The position numbers and the translations under genes were made by a program. Shown piece by piece: positions 1 to 5,219 of a stretch of 5,219 bases of DNA. This DNA is from WHSM01 sp050701635 (GTDB lineage Bacteria; Actinomycetota; Actinomycetes; Mycobacteriales; Micromonosporaceae), in NCBI GenBank assembly GCA_050701635.1, contig JBOGDF010000376.1, positions 1-5,219 of the forward strand. The letters are read 5' to 3'. Positions within the stretch are counted from its first letter, which is position 1; the number at the start of each line of letters is the position of its first letter. The notes beneath the pieces were generated by a model, which was given only the letters and a program-made list of their open reading frames with translations, made no database searches and had not been told where the DNA came from.

Positions 1-266
1 GACACGGTGGCGTCCGGGTCGCCGATCGCGATGTCCGCGACCCCGTCGCCGTTGAAGTCACTCGGTACCCCCGCCACGCAAGCGGCCAGGGCACCGACCG
101 GCGCGGAGCCGCCGGCGCCGGTGGGTTCGCCGCCGCTGGCTCCGGCCAGCGCCACGGTCGGCATCACGAGCAGCGTCACCGCCGCGGCCAGCACGGTCAG
201 CGATCGGCGGCCCGACACGGCCGGCCCGATTCCGCGTAACACGCGCGCAGCACGGTATCCCCACAC
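1..266 (-). CDS. Secreted FG-GAP (integrin-alpha-like) repeat protein, N-terminal 88 residues only
   Basis: The reading frame is open from a GTG at 266 to the left edge, so the C-terminal part lies outside the window. Residues 1-21 are basic (R5, R8, R11, R20, R21). Residues 22-41 form a hydrophobic core ending in ALA, followed by GAS, which is a classic signal-peptidase I site after residue 41. The RR pair before the core is only weakly Tat-like. A Gly/Ala/Ser-rich linker follows. Residues 70-78 read DFNGDGVAD, and then IAIGDPDA. This is the calcium-binding DxNxDGxxD loop and FG-GAP signature of beta-propeller repeats in secreted actinobacterial proteins. The start was chosen because GGAGG (272-276, read on the minus strand) sits 5 nt upstream. 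In-frame GTGs at 278, 242 and 218 are alternatives. Such proteins usually carry several repeats and are exported to the envelope or medium. The exact role (adhesion, enzyme-attached propeller) cannot be told from one repeat. The gene is divergent from the 722-residue gene. Confidence 0.88.
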   Translation of the reverse strand, partial: MWGYRAARVLRGIGPAVSGRRSLTVLAAAVTLLVMPTVALAGASGGEPTGAGGSAPVGALAACVAGVPSDFNGDGVADIAIGDPDATV

Positions 267-280
267 AGCGACCTCCACAC

Positions 281-302
281 CCCGTCCTGGTGTCTGGACG
301 GG
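281..302 (-). repeat. 7-bp inverted repeat in the leader of the FG-GAP gene
   Basis: CCCGTCC (281-287) and GGACGGG (296-302) are perfect inverted repeats around an 8-nt loop. On the minus strand the hairpin ends 4 nt before the GGAGG ribosome binding site of the FG-GAP gene. It could be an mRNA leader hairpin or a repressor site. No function is proven, and short GC-rich inverted repeats are common by chance in such genomes. Confidence 0.4.
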
Positions 303-380
303 TCCCGGCCGACGGCGCGGAGCGCGACCATCGGGCCGACTTAGAGTCGCGGAGCAGGCACCGGGGGCGACAGGTCATGC

Positions 381-398
381 ACCGGCATTTGACCGGCA
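381..398. repeat. Tandem ACCGGCA heptamers with 11-bp period
   Basis: ACCGGCA occurs at 381-387 and again at 392-398, exactly 11 bp apart (about one helical turn). A looser relative, CCGGGCA, follows at 405-411. The second copy overlaps the candidate -35 box. The second copy also forms a CCGGC/GCCGG inverted repeat (393-397/404-408). In-phase direct repeats over a promoter are typical of response-regulator or activator binding sites. Confidence 0.45.
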
Positions 399-417
399 AT
401 ATCGCCGGGCATCGATA
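389..417 (+). promoter_or_regulatory. Candidate sigma-70-type promoter for the 722-residue protein gene
   Basis: TTGACC at 389-394 closely matches the -35 consensus TTGACA. With a 17-bp spacer the -10 would be TCGATA (412-417), and with 18 bp CGATAG. Both are weak matches to TANNNT, though the segment is among the least GC-rich in the region. It would leave a leader of roughly 145 nt before the ATG at 568. This rests on sequence resemblance only. Confidence 0.35.
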
Positions 418-490
418 GGTACGACACCGCCCAAGCCGGGGCGATTCCGCCCAGGTCGGCGTCGCCCCCGGCCGGCCCGATCCCCGGGCT

Positions 491-504
491 GTCGGCTGGC
501 CGAC
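491..504. repeat. 14-bp interrupted palindrome GTCGGC-TG-GCCGAC
   Basis: Perfect 6-bp arms (491-496 and 499-504) are separated by 2 bp, midway between the candidate promoter and the start codon of the 722-residue gene. The 2-nt spacing suits a dimeric DNA-binding protein better than an RNA hairpin, which would need a larger loop. It is a candidate operator only. Confidence 0.35.
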
Positions 505-567
505 CCTTCATCGGTCCACAGCGGAGCAGCATCGACCTCAGCGCGTTCACCCCCAGGGAGTAAGCCG

Positions 568-2736
568 ATGTTCGATCGCAGCCTTGTCACGTCGGGTTTC
601 GACACCGAGACACTGATCTCCGAGGACTACCTGACGTACCTGCTGCTCGCTCAGATAGAGGCGGGCACCCTCGGGTTGCGGTTCGAGTTCCCGCACCCGA
701 CCTCAGGCCTCCCGGTACGGGTGCAGATCCACCCGCCGGACGACTACGTCCGCCGGTACGAGCCGCACCCCGACGCGGACCCGCTGCCCGATCCGCAGCA
801 CGGCAGCCTCGCGGTGCGGCTGCTGCCCGAGGACGACGTCGCGTTCCTGCACCTGCTGGCGTGGATCACGGTGCAGGACGAGACCAGCGGGCAGTCGGTC
901 GGCCCCGTACCCGCCGGAATGTTCATCGATCTTGAACTGCGGAGTACGGAGCGCAACGGCCTGGAACGCAACCACCTGCTGCACCTGGCGCTGGTCGGCC
1001 TGGACCCGACGACGCGCGGGGCGCTGCAGAACGCGGACATCGACCCCGACGTGGTCGAGCAGACGATCCGCACCCAGCTCGACCGCGACCTGCCGCTCGG
1101 GGTCGCCCAGGGCCAGCAGGTGCAGCGGATCCGGCTCCGCAGGTTCGTCACCGACGAGCAACGCTCGCTCGGGCTGTACGTCGACCTGGCGCTGCGCGCC
1201 AGCCCGGAGCCGGGCGACTTCGTGGCGGCCCGGGGCGAGGTCGAGGACGCGCAGGACTTCCGGCCGGCGGGCGTACCGCTGGCGTTCGCCAGCTCACCCG
1301 GCCTGTTCTCGCTGCTCGGCCCGGACGCGAAGTCCCGGCAGGCGGAGCCGAACGAGTCCGGCACCGGATTCCGGTTCCCGCTGCGGAAGGACCCGCTCGA
1401 CCCGGAGAGCGAGGAGATCGGCCGGATCAAGGGCATCTCGGTCGGCCCGGAGCTGATCGCGATCTCGGGGATCCCGACCGGTCGCATGATGGTCGACGTA
1501 CACGGCGAATACACCGACGCGCTCGGCGACCCGGACTTCCACCTGCAGCTGCTGTTCCGGCCGGTACGCGACCAGGACGGCCTGATCAAGTGGGACCTCG
1601 ACGTCGACGTCGACCTCGGCCTGCTCGCCACGCTGTTCCTGATCGCCGCCGGCATCGGCCTGACCCTGCTGTTCGGCCCCGCGCTGGGCTGGGGTTCCAC
1701 GCTGATGGTCGGCACGATCGTCGGCCTCGCCGTGCTCAAGGGGCTGATCGCCGAGCCGCTCGCCGCCAAGCTCGTGGAGGGCCACCTGGACGAGGAGAGC
1801 CAGGCGTCGGTGCTCGACGCGTTGCCGTTCCGGCTGCCCGCGGCGCAGCGGCGGTGGGACCCGTTCTACGTCACGCAGCACCAGATCGACGCGCTGCTCA
1901 CCGACGACGTGGTGATCGACCAGGACGGGATCGCGTTCCAGGCGGCGACGCTCGCCCTCGACAAGCAGCCGGTGCCGGTCGACCACGTCGTGATCCGCGA
2001 CGAGGACCGGGTCTCCGGGACGGTGTCCGGGCTGCGCTACCGGGTCTCCGACTTCAACCGGCACACCGCGGACTTCCAAGCCCTCGCTCCCGGTACGGAC
2101 CGGCTGCCGTTCTCGCGTACCGAGCCGGTGGCCGAGCCGACCCTGGTGAGCCTGGACCACGCACAGATCGCCGAACGGATCGACGCGCACAAGCTGCTCG
2201 CGCCGATCACGTACACCGGGGAGCGGATCTATCTGGTACACGGCCAGATCGACGCGCTGCTGGTGCTGAGCAGCCGGGAACGCGCGGAGCAGCAGCAGGC
2301 GGTCATCGACCGGTTCCGGCGCCGGATGTTCGACTTCATCACCGCCGAGTACGGCACGGACTTCCGCGCCCAGGCGATCCAGCAGCTGACGGCGGAGCTG
2401 GGACGCGCCCCGACCGAGGACGAGATCACCCAGGCCGTACGCGCCCGGATCAACAGCGTCGTCGACGGCCTGATGCCGGGGTTCACCGAGCAGCTGCTCC
2501 CCGGCCTGCTCGACGCCGCGGTGGCGTCCACGCTGCGGTTCGACCTGGCCCCGGAGGAGATGATCGAACTGCAGCAGGCGGGGGTGCTGATCCTCGACGG
2601 CAAGGAGATCATCGTCCGCGAGAACGCCGACGGTACGAAGACCCCGTACTACCGGGACCATCCCGACGGCGACAAGCGCGACAACCTGCTCTCGCTGCGG
2701 CACTACACGCCTCCGTACCAGCCGCCACCGGCGTAG
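568..2736 (+). CDS. Large protein of unknown function with a central two-helix membrane hairpin (722 aa)
   Basis: I do not recognise a named family with certainty. The start is the ATG at 568, because AGGGAG (555-560) lies 7 nt upstream; the longer open frame reaching back to base 7 runs antisense to the FG-GAP gene. There is no signal peptide: the N-terminus is polar (MFDRSLVTSG). Residues 33-125 look beta-rich. Residues 189-253 contain a strand-rich stretch with GDFVAARGEVEDAQDF and LAFASSPGLFSLLG. Residues 284-332 (GRIKGISVGPELIAISG onward) are again beta-like, and an alternating Asp/Val stretch (343-350) leads into two hydrophobic segments at about 352-370 and 377-394, joined by a short Gly/Pro turn. 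The C-terminal half is soluble. It includes FYVTQHQIDALL (433-444), a partial echo YLVHGQIDALLVL (555-567), a charged helical or coiled-coil-prone stretch (568-630), LMPGFTEQLLPGLLDA (635-650), and a proline-rich tail, YTPPYQPPPA. The motif order recalls bacterial TULIP/P47-like lipid-binding proteins, but this is a weak inference. It is probably a single-gene transcript. Confidence 0.85.
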   Translation: MFDRSLVTSGFDTETLISEDYLTYLLLAQIEAGTLGLRFEFPHPTSGLPVRVQIHPPDDYVRRYEPHPDADPLPDPQHGSLAVRLLPEDDVAFLHLLAWITVQDETSGQSVGPVPAGMFIDLELRSTERNGLERNHLLHLALVGLDPTTRGALQNADIDPDVVEQTIRTQLDRDLPLGVAQGQQVQRIRLRRFVTDEQRSLGLYVDLALRASPEPGDFVAARGEVEDAQDFRPAGVPLAFASSPGLFSLLGPDAKSRQAEPNESGTGFRFPLRKDPLDPESEEIGRIKGISVGPELIAISGIPTGRMMVDVHGEYTDALGDPDFHLQLLFRPVRDQDGLIKWDLDVDVDLGLLATLFLIAAGIGLTLLFGPALGWGSTLMVGTIVGLAVLKGLIAEPLAAKLVEGHLDEESQASVLDALPFRLPAAQRRWDPFYVTQHQIDALLTDDVVIDQDGIAFQAATLALDKQPVPVDHVVIRDEDRVSGTVSGLRYRVSDFNRHTADFQALAPGTDRLPFSRTEPVAEPTLVSLDHAQIAERIDAHKLLAPITYTGERIYLVHGQIDALLVLSSRERAEQQQAVIDRFRRRMFDFITAEYGTDFRAQAIQQLTAELGRAPTEDEITQAVRARINSVVDGLMPGFTEQLLPGLLDAAVASTLRFDLAPEEMIELQQAGVLILDGKEIIVRENADGTKTPYYRDHPDGDKRDNLLSLRHYTPPYQPPPA

Positions 2737-2792
2737 CCGGCCGGGTCGGCGGTCCTGGGGCGCGCTGACGCCGCCCGGGTTCCACCGGCGAG

Positions 2793-2845
2793 GCCAGGGC
2801 CAGCACGGATCCCACCGATGAGGGGCTACCCGCTTTGGCCCTGGC
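2793..2845. terminator. 10-bp inverted repeat between convergent genes, possible bidirectional terminator
   Basis: GCCAGGGCCA (2793-2802) and TGGCCCTGGC (2836-2845) are perfect inverted repeats, with possible G-U extension at both ends and a 33-nt loop. They lie between the stop codons at 2736 (plus) and 2860 (minus), where a shared terminator is expected. No T-tract follows on either strand, as is common in GC-rich actinomycetes. The long loop lowers confidence. GGCTACCCG is also directly repeated at 2824-2832 and 2843-2851. A smaller stem, CCGGC/GCCGG, straddles the stop codon at 2728-2740. Confidence 0.4.
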
Positions 2846-2859
2846 TACCCGTACTCGTG

Positions 2860-3489
2860 TCAGAGCGTCTCGTGCACCGAGAACTGCAGGTCGGCGCAGG
2901 TGTTGGGTCCGCCGCCGCCGAGCTCCTCCGGCACGTTGCCGCAGGCGCCGCCGAAGGACTTGATCTGCCCCGGCAGGTATTCGGCCAACGCGGGTCCGTG
3001 GCTACGCACCACGAAGTGCACGTCCGCCTCGTGGGAGTCGATCAACCCGGCGCACAGGTCCGCGCCGAACGGGCAGCCGGCCCGGTCGCCCTCACCGAGG
3101 TACGACCCGACGGTGTAGTTGCCGCTCTCCCCGACGATCCGTCCGCCGGCGTACTGCACGGAGGCGGCGACGGCCGGGTTGAACAGGTCCGTCTCGGCGC
3201 ACCGGAACGGTGAGCCGGCCATCCCGTCACACGCCTCGGGGTGGTTGAAGACCACCCACCAGACGGTGACCGCGTCGCCGGCGGACAATCCGGTGGTACG
3301 CAGCGAGACCGAAACCCCGCTGCCGGTACGGGTCAGCGACGACGAGGCTCCCGCCACGGCGGCGCCGCTGGCGAACGTACGGACGTCGCTGGTGCTGCGC
3401 TCGGCCGCGGCGGCGTGCGCCGGAGCGGCGAAGGCCAGCGCGGCCACCACGGCGACCGTCAGCTGGAACAACAGGGTGAGGCGTTTCAT
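2860..3489 (-). CDS. Secreted six-cysteine protein of unknown function (209 aa)
   Basis: A signal peptide is clear. MKR is followed by a hydrophobic core (about residues 4-22) and AHA at 24-26, giving predicted cleavage after A26. The mature protein of about 183 residues looks beta-rich, with a threonine/serine-rich first strand pair (SLTRTGSGVSVSLRTTGLSAGDAVTVWWVVFNHPEAC in outline, residues 51-87), a segment YAGGRIVGESGNYTVGSYLGEGD (113-135), and a C-terminal core ADVHFVVRSHGPA (155-167) ending in CADLQFSVHE (198-207). Six cysteines (87, 97, 139, 146, 183, 198) suggest three disulfides, fitting an extracellular location. I recall similar proteins in many soil bacteria annotated only as hypothetical or secreted; no function is known to me. 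H153, H158 and H164 are spaced so that a metal site is conceivable. The ATG start has only GGGGG 5 nt upstream. An in-frame TTG at 3501 behind GAGGG is an alternative that would add four residues. The gene is divergent from the SRPBCC gene. Confidence 0.88.
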   Translation of the reverse strand: MKRLTLLFQLTVAVVAALAFAAPAHAAAAERSTSDVRTFASGAAVAGASSSLTRTGSGVSVSLRTTGLSAGDAVTVWWVVFNHPEACDGMAGSPFRCAETDLFNPAVAASVQYAGGRIVGESGNYTVGSYLGEGDRAGCPFGADLCAGLIDSHEADVHFVVRSHGPALAEYLPGQIKSFGGACGNVPEELGGGGPNTCADLQFSVHETL

Positions 3490-3709
3490 GGGGACCCCCA
3501 AGGTTCCCTCGGGCGCGGCGTCCGCCTCGTCCCCCGGATCACGGGTGACCGCGCTGGCTAAGTGGTGCTCGTGGACTATCCGTCCGGCGCGGCACCGGCT
3601 ATGTCGCAATCCCGACCACGTCATGGGTTCGTCATATCTTTGATCTGGGCGCCTGGGCGGAGTGAGGTCGCGGCCGACCGGGTACGGGGAGTGCACGAGG
3701 AGGTTCGCC
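3490..3709. promoter_or_regulatory. Divergent intergenic region between the secreted protein and the SRPBCC gene (220 bp)
   Basis: Both flanking genes start from this region. It contains the locally AT-richest patch of the window (about 3619-3645), with TATCTT at 3635-3640 as a possible -10 for the rightward gene; no good -35 lies upstream of it. Open frames crossing the region on either strand lack domain character and are not called. No convincing promoter for the leftward gene was found. Confidence 0.55.
3619..3635. repeat. CGTCAT direct repeat with 11-bp period
   Basis: CGTCAT occurs at 3619-3624 and 3630-3635 (ATGACG twice on the minus strand), with a 5-bp spacer. The spacing places both copies on the same helix face, and the second copy touches the candidate -10 hexamer of the SRPBCC gene. 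The pattern resembles tandem half-sites of OmpR/PhoP-type response regulators, but the repeat is short. Confidence 0.4.
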
Positions 3710-4090
3710 ATGCGCGGAGAGCAGCACGCGAGCCGGTCGTACCCGGCACCGGCCGAGCTGGTCTACCAGACCGCCACCGATCCCCACCAGCTGTCCCGCT
3801 GGCTGCCGCCGGACGTACGGCTCAGCGTGCTCACCAAGGACCAGGTACAGGTCACCCGGCACGACACCGACATCACCGGGCACAAGATCTCGGTGGATCG
3901 CGACCACCTGCGGGTGAGCTGGCGCCCCATCGGGAGCGTCGGCTACCAGGGCAGCCTGCAGGTACGCCCGGCCGAGCGCGGCAGCACCGCGGAGCTGTCG
4001 TTGCGGGCCGCCGACGCCGAGCACGCCGGCGAGGACATCACCGCCACGATGGACGAGACCCTGGACCGGCTGGCCCAGCTCATCCCATGA
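3710..4090 (+). CDS. SRPBCC-family (START/polyketide-cyclase fold) small protein (126 aa)
   Basis: The opening, SRSYPAPAELVYQTATDPHQLSRWLPPDV (residues 8-36), is the standard SRPBCC start: a first strand, then a helix that begins with PAxxVY and ends at a tryptophan (W31). Alternating strands follow (37-100), with VTRHDTDITGHKISV, LRVSWRP and GYQGSLQVRP. The chain ends in a helix, DITATMDETLDRLAQLI (109-125), which packs against the ligand cavity in this fold. The length is at the short end for the family (commonly 130-160 aa) but complete. The start is ATG at 3710, because GGAGG (3699-3703) lies 6 nt upstream; an in-frame start 16 codons earlier lacks that support. Members bind hydrophobic ligands, act as cyclases or hydrolases, or have no catalytic role, and the substrate cannot be read here. 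It is probably cytoplasmic. Its 3' end overlaps the convergent FAD-enzyme gene by 11 bp. Confidence 0.85.
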   Translation: MRGEQHASRSYPAPAELVYQTATDPHQLSRWLPPDVRLSVLTKDQVQVTRHDTDITGHKISVDRDHLRVSWRPIGSVGYQGSLQVRPAERGSTAELSLRAADAEHAGEDITATMDETLDRLAQLIP

Positions 4091-5219
4091 GCCGCCGGTA
4101 CGCGCCCTGGATCGCGGCGCGGTAAAGCTCGCCGGTGACCACGCCGTGGCGGGCCAGCGCGGCGCGGGCGGCGTTCGCCCCGGGGGCCCCGTGTACCCCG
4201 CCACCCGGGTGCGCCGAGGAGCCGGCGAGGTAGAGCCGGTCGATCGGGGTGTCCGCCCGCCCCAACCCGGGCGTCGGCCGGAACACCAGCTGCTGGAAGA
4301 TCGCCGACGTGCCGCCGCCCACCGCGCCACCGGGCAGCCCCGGGTCGTACGCCAGATCGGCGGGGCCCTGCACGTACCGGCCGACGATCCGGGCCCGGAA
4401 TCCCGGGGCGTGCTCGTCGAGCACCTGCTCGATCCGCTCCGCCTGCGCCGCGATCTTGTCGTGCTCACGGCCCAGCTCCGCGTACGACGCCGGCAGGTGG
4501 GTGTACGCCCACAACGACTCGGTGCCGGCCGGCGAGCGCGCCGGGTCGGCGGTCGTCATCTGCCCGACCAGCAGGAACGGTCGTTGCGGACACTCCCCGA
4601 CGGCGAGGTCGGCGGCGTACCGGGTGAGTCCGTCCAGGTCGCCACCGAGATGCACGGTGCCGGCGCCGGCCGTCGCCGGATCACGCCACGGCACCGGCTC
4701 GGAGAGCGCCCAGTCGACCTTCAGCGTGGGGTGGTCGTACCGGAAGGCATCCAGGTCTTCCACCAGCCGCGGCGGCAGGTGCCGTACCCCCACCAGCTCC
4801 CGGTACAGGATCGGCGCCGGTACGTCGGCGAGCACCGCCCGCCGCGCCCGCCAGCTGCGCCCGTCCGCGGTGAACACGCCCAGCGCGCGCCCACCGCCGA
4901 CCACGACGCGGTCCACCCGGGCGTCGCACTCCAGCCGGCCGCCCCGCGCCAGGAGCCGGGACACCAGGGCGTCGGTGAGCCGCTGGGCGCCGCCGACCGG
5001 CACCGGGAAGCCGTACTGCTGGCCGACCATGGCGAGCAGCCAGCCGTACACCCCGGAGCCGGCGGTCTCCGGGGTCAGGTCGGTGTGCAGCGCGCACCCG
5101 GTGAGCAGCAGCTTCGCGCCGTCCCCGGCGAACAGCTCGTCGCCCAGGTCGCGTACCGGGGCGGCCAGGCGGCGGGCCAGCCGCAGCGCGTACGCCGGGC
5201 CGGCCGCCCGGAGCAGCCG
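4080..5219 (-). CDS. Phytoene-desaturase-like NAD(P)/FAD-dependent oxidoreductase, C-terminal 379 residues
   Basis: The frame is open to the right edge, so the N-terminus, including the expected GxGxxG dinucleotide-binding motif, lies outside the window. A shorter reading from a GTG at 5051 is rejected because coding sequence continues upstream (for example DLGDELFAGDGAKLLLTGCALH in outline, at fragment residues 24-45). Fragment residues 70-86 (GFPVPVGGAQRLTDALV) match the segment in CrtI/CrtN/PYROXD2-like enzymes where a GG-marked loop precedes a helix. It is followed by the typical strand pattern, ECDARVDRVVVGGGRALGV (97-115). The C-terminus has DRLYLAGSSAHPGGGVHGAPGANAARAAL (327-355), the family's FAD-contacting signature (LYLAGxxxHPGGGxxG). 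Such enzymes are about 500-530 residues, so roughly 140 are missing. They desaturate, isomerise or otherwise oxidise polyprenoid or similar hydrophobic substrates. True carotenoid desaturase activity is not established, and no crt genes are visible nearby. Confidence 0.93.
   Translation of the reverse strand, partial: RLLRAAGPAYALRLARRLAAPVRDLGDELFAGDGAKLLLTGCALHTDLTPETAGSGVYGWLLAMVGQQYGFPVPVGGAQRLTDALVSRLLARGGRLECDARVDRVVVGGGRALGVFTADGRSWRARRAVLADVPAPILYRELVGVRHLPPRLVEDLDAFRYDHPTLKVDWALSEPVPWRDPATAGAGTVHLGGDLDGLTRYAADLAVGECPQRPFLLVGQMTTADPARSPAGTESLWAYTHLPASYAELGREHDKIAAQAERIEQVLDEHAPGFRARIVGRYVQGPADLAYDPGLPGGAVGGGTSAIFQQLVFRPTPGLGRADTPIDRLYLAGSSAHPGGGVHGAPGANAARAALARHGVVTGELYRAAIQGAYRRLMG

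Larger units (their letters stand above)
361..471. repeat. 11-bp perfect inverted repeat flanking the candidate promoter
   Basis: CCGGGGGCGAC (361-371) is the exact reverse complement of GTCGCCCCCGG (461-471). The arms enclose 89 bp that include the tandem heptamers and the TTGACC box. The arms are 100 bp apart centre to centre. The repeat could be a paired operator acting by DNA looping, or a chance GC-rich match. Confidence 0.5.
267..567. promoter_or_regulatory. Divergent intergenic control region (301 bp)
   Basis: This stretch separates two divergently transcribed genes, so it must hold promoters for both. The plus-strand frame of the rightward gene stays open through it, but the translation is a low-complexity Pro/Arg/Gly run without domain character. 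Part of that frame would also lie antisense to the FG-GAP gene, so it is treated as non-coding. It holds a hairpin at 281-302, an inverted repeat pair at 361-371/461-471, tandem heptamers at 381-398, a candidate rightward promoter at 389-417 and a palindrome at 491-504. For the leftward gene, only a weak TCTAAG-like -10 (340-345 on the minus strand) was seen, without a convincing -35. Confidence 0.7.

Noticed and set aside
7..567. N-terminal extension of the 722-residue protein to base 7
   Set aside because: It would lie antisense to the FG-GAP gene, translates to low-complexity Pro/Arg sequence, and is not needed given the well-placed AGGGAG and ATG at 568.
1598..1613. 16-bp perfect palindrome TCGACGTCGACGTCGA inside the 722-residue gene
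   Set aside because: It is explained by repeated Asp-Val codons (gac gtc) encoding the alternating stretch before the first hydrophobic helix.
744..1769. Second minus-strand open frame (341 codons) within the same gene
   Set aside because: Its Ser/Arg-rich, low-complexity translation is typical of a shadow frame in GC-rich coding DNA.
1294..2703. Long open frame on the minus strand (469 codons) antisense to the 722-residue gene
   Set aside because: Its translation is rich in Arg/Gln/Val with no domain character, and it mirrors the high-GC third positions of the plus-strand gene; it also lacks a good ribosome binding site.
1590..2768. Plus-strand open frame of 392 codons in an alternative frame
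   Set aside because: The Arg/Gly/Pro-dominated translation overlaps the better-supported 722-residue frame.
3490..3711. N-terminal extension of the secreted protein by 74 residues
   Set aside because: It would bury the signal peptide internally, and its sequence has no domain features.
3632..4468. Minus-strand open frame of 278 codons across the SRPBCC gene and the end of the FAD-enzyme gene
   Set aside because: It overlaps two genes with clear family signatures and translates to an Arg/Ser/Pro-rich shadow.

Overview
The window comes from a very GC-rich bacterium. G/C-ending codons dominate, starts include GTG, and strong GGAGG-type ribosome binding sites precede several genes. This fits an actinomycete, and the frequent GTAC tetranucleotides and gene types would suit a Micromonosporaceae-like organism, but that family-level guess is an inference. 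No RNA gene, insertion sequence, CRISPR array or tRNA was seen.

Layout: (1) Bases 1-266, minus strand: the N-terminal end of a secreted FG-GAP (integrin-alpha-like) repeat protein that runs off the left edge. (2) Bases 267-567: a 301-bp divergent control region with a candidate promoter, a tandem heptamer on an 11-bp period, an 11-bp perfect inverted repeat flanking both, and two shorter hairpins. (3) Bases 568-2736, plus strand: a 722-residue protein of unknown function with no signal peptide, beta-rich and mixed segments, and a two-helix hydrophobic hairpin in the middle. It is the least explained gene here. (4) Bases 2737-2859: a convergent intergenic stretch with a 10-bp inverted repeat. 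(5) Bases 2860-3489, minus strand: a secreted 209-residue, six-cysteine protein of a family I recall only as hypothetical. (6) Bases 3490-3709: a divergent promoter region with a CGTCAT direct repeat on an 11-bp period. (7) Bases 3710-4090, plus strand: a small SRPBCC (START/polyketide-cyclase-fold) protein. (8) Bases 4080-5219, minus strand: the C-terminal 379 residues of a phytoene-desaturase-like FAD oxidoreductase, overlapping the SRPBCC gene tail-to-tail by 11 bp.

The genes alternate in strand, so no multigene operon is visible and each gene probably has its own promoter. They do not form a recognised pathway. Two encode secreted products. The SRPBCC protein and the FAD enzyme belong to families that handle hydrophobic small molecules. 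The 722-residue protein may have a lipid-handling (TULIP-like) fold, but that is a tentative reading. The best candidate for something undescribed is the 722-residue hairpin protein together with its repeat-rich upstream region.
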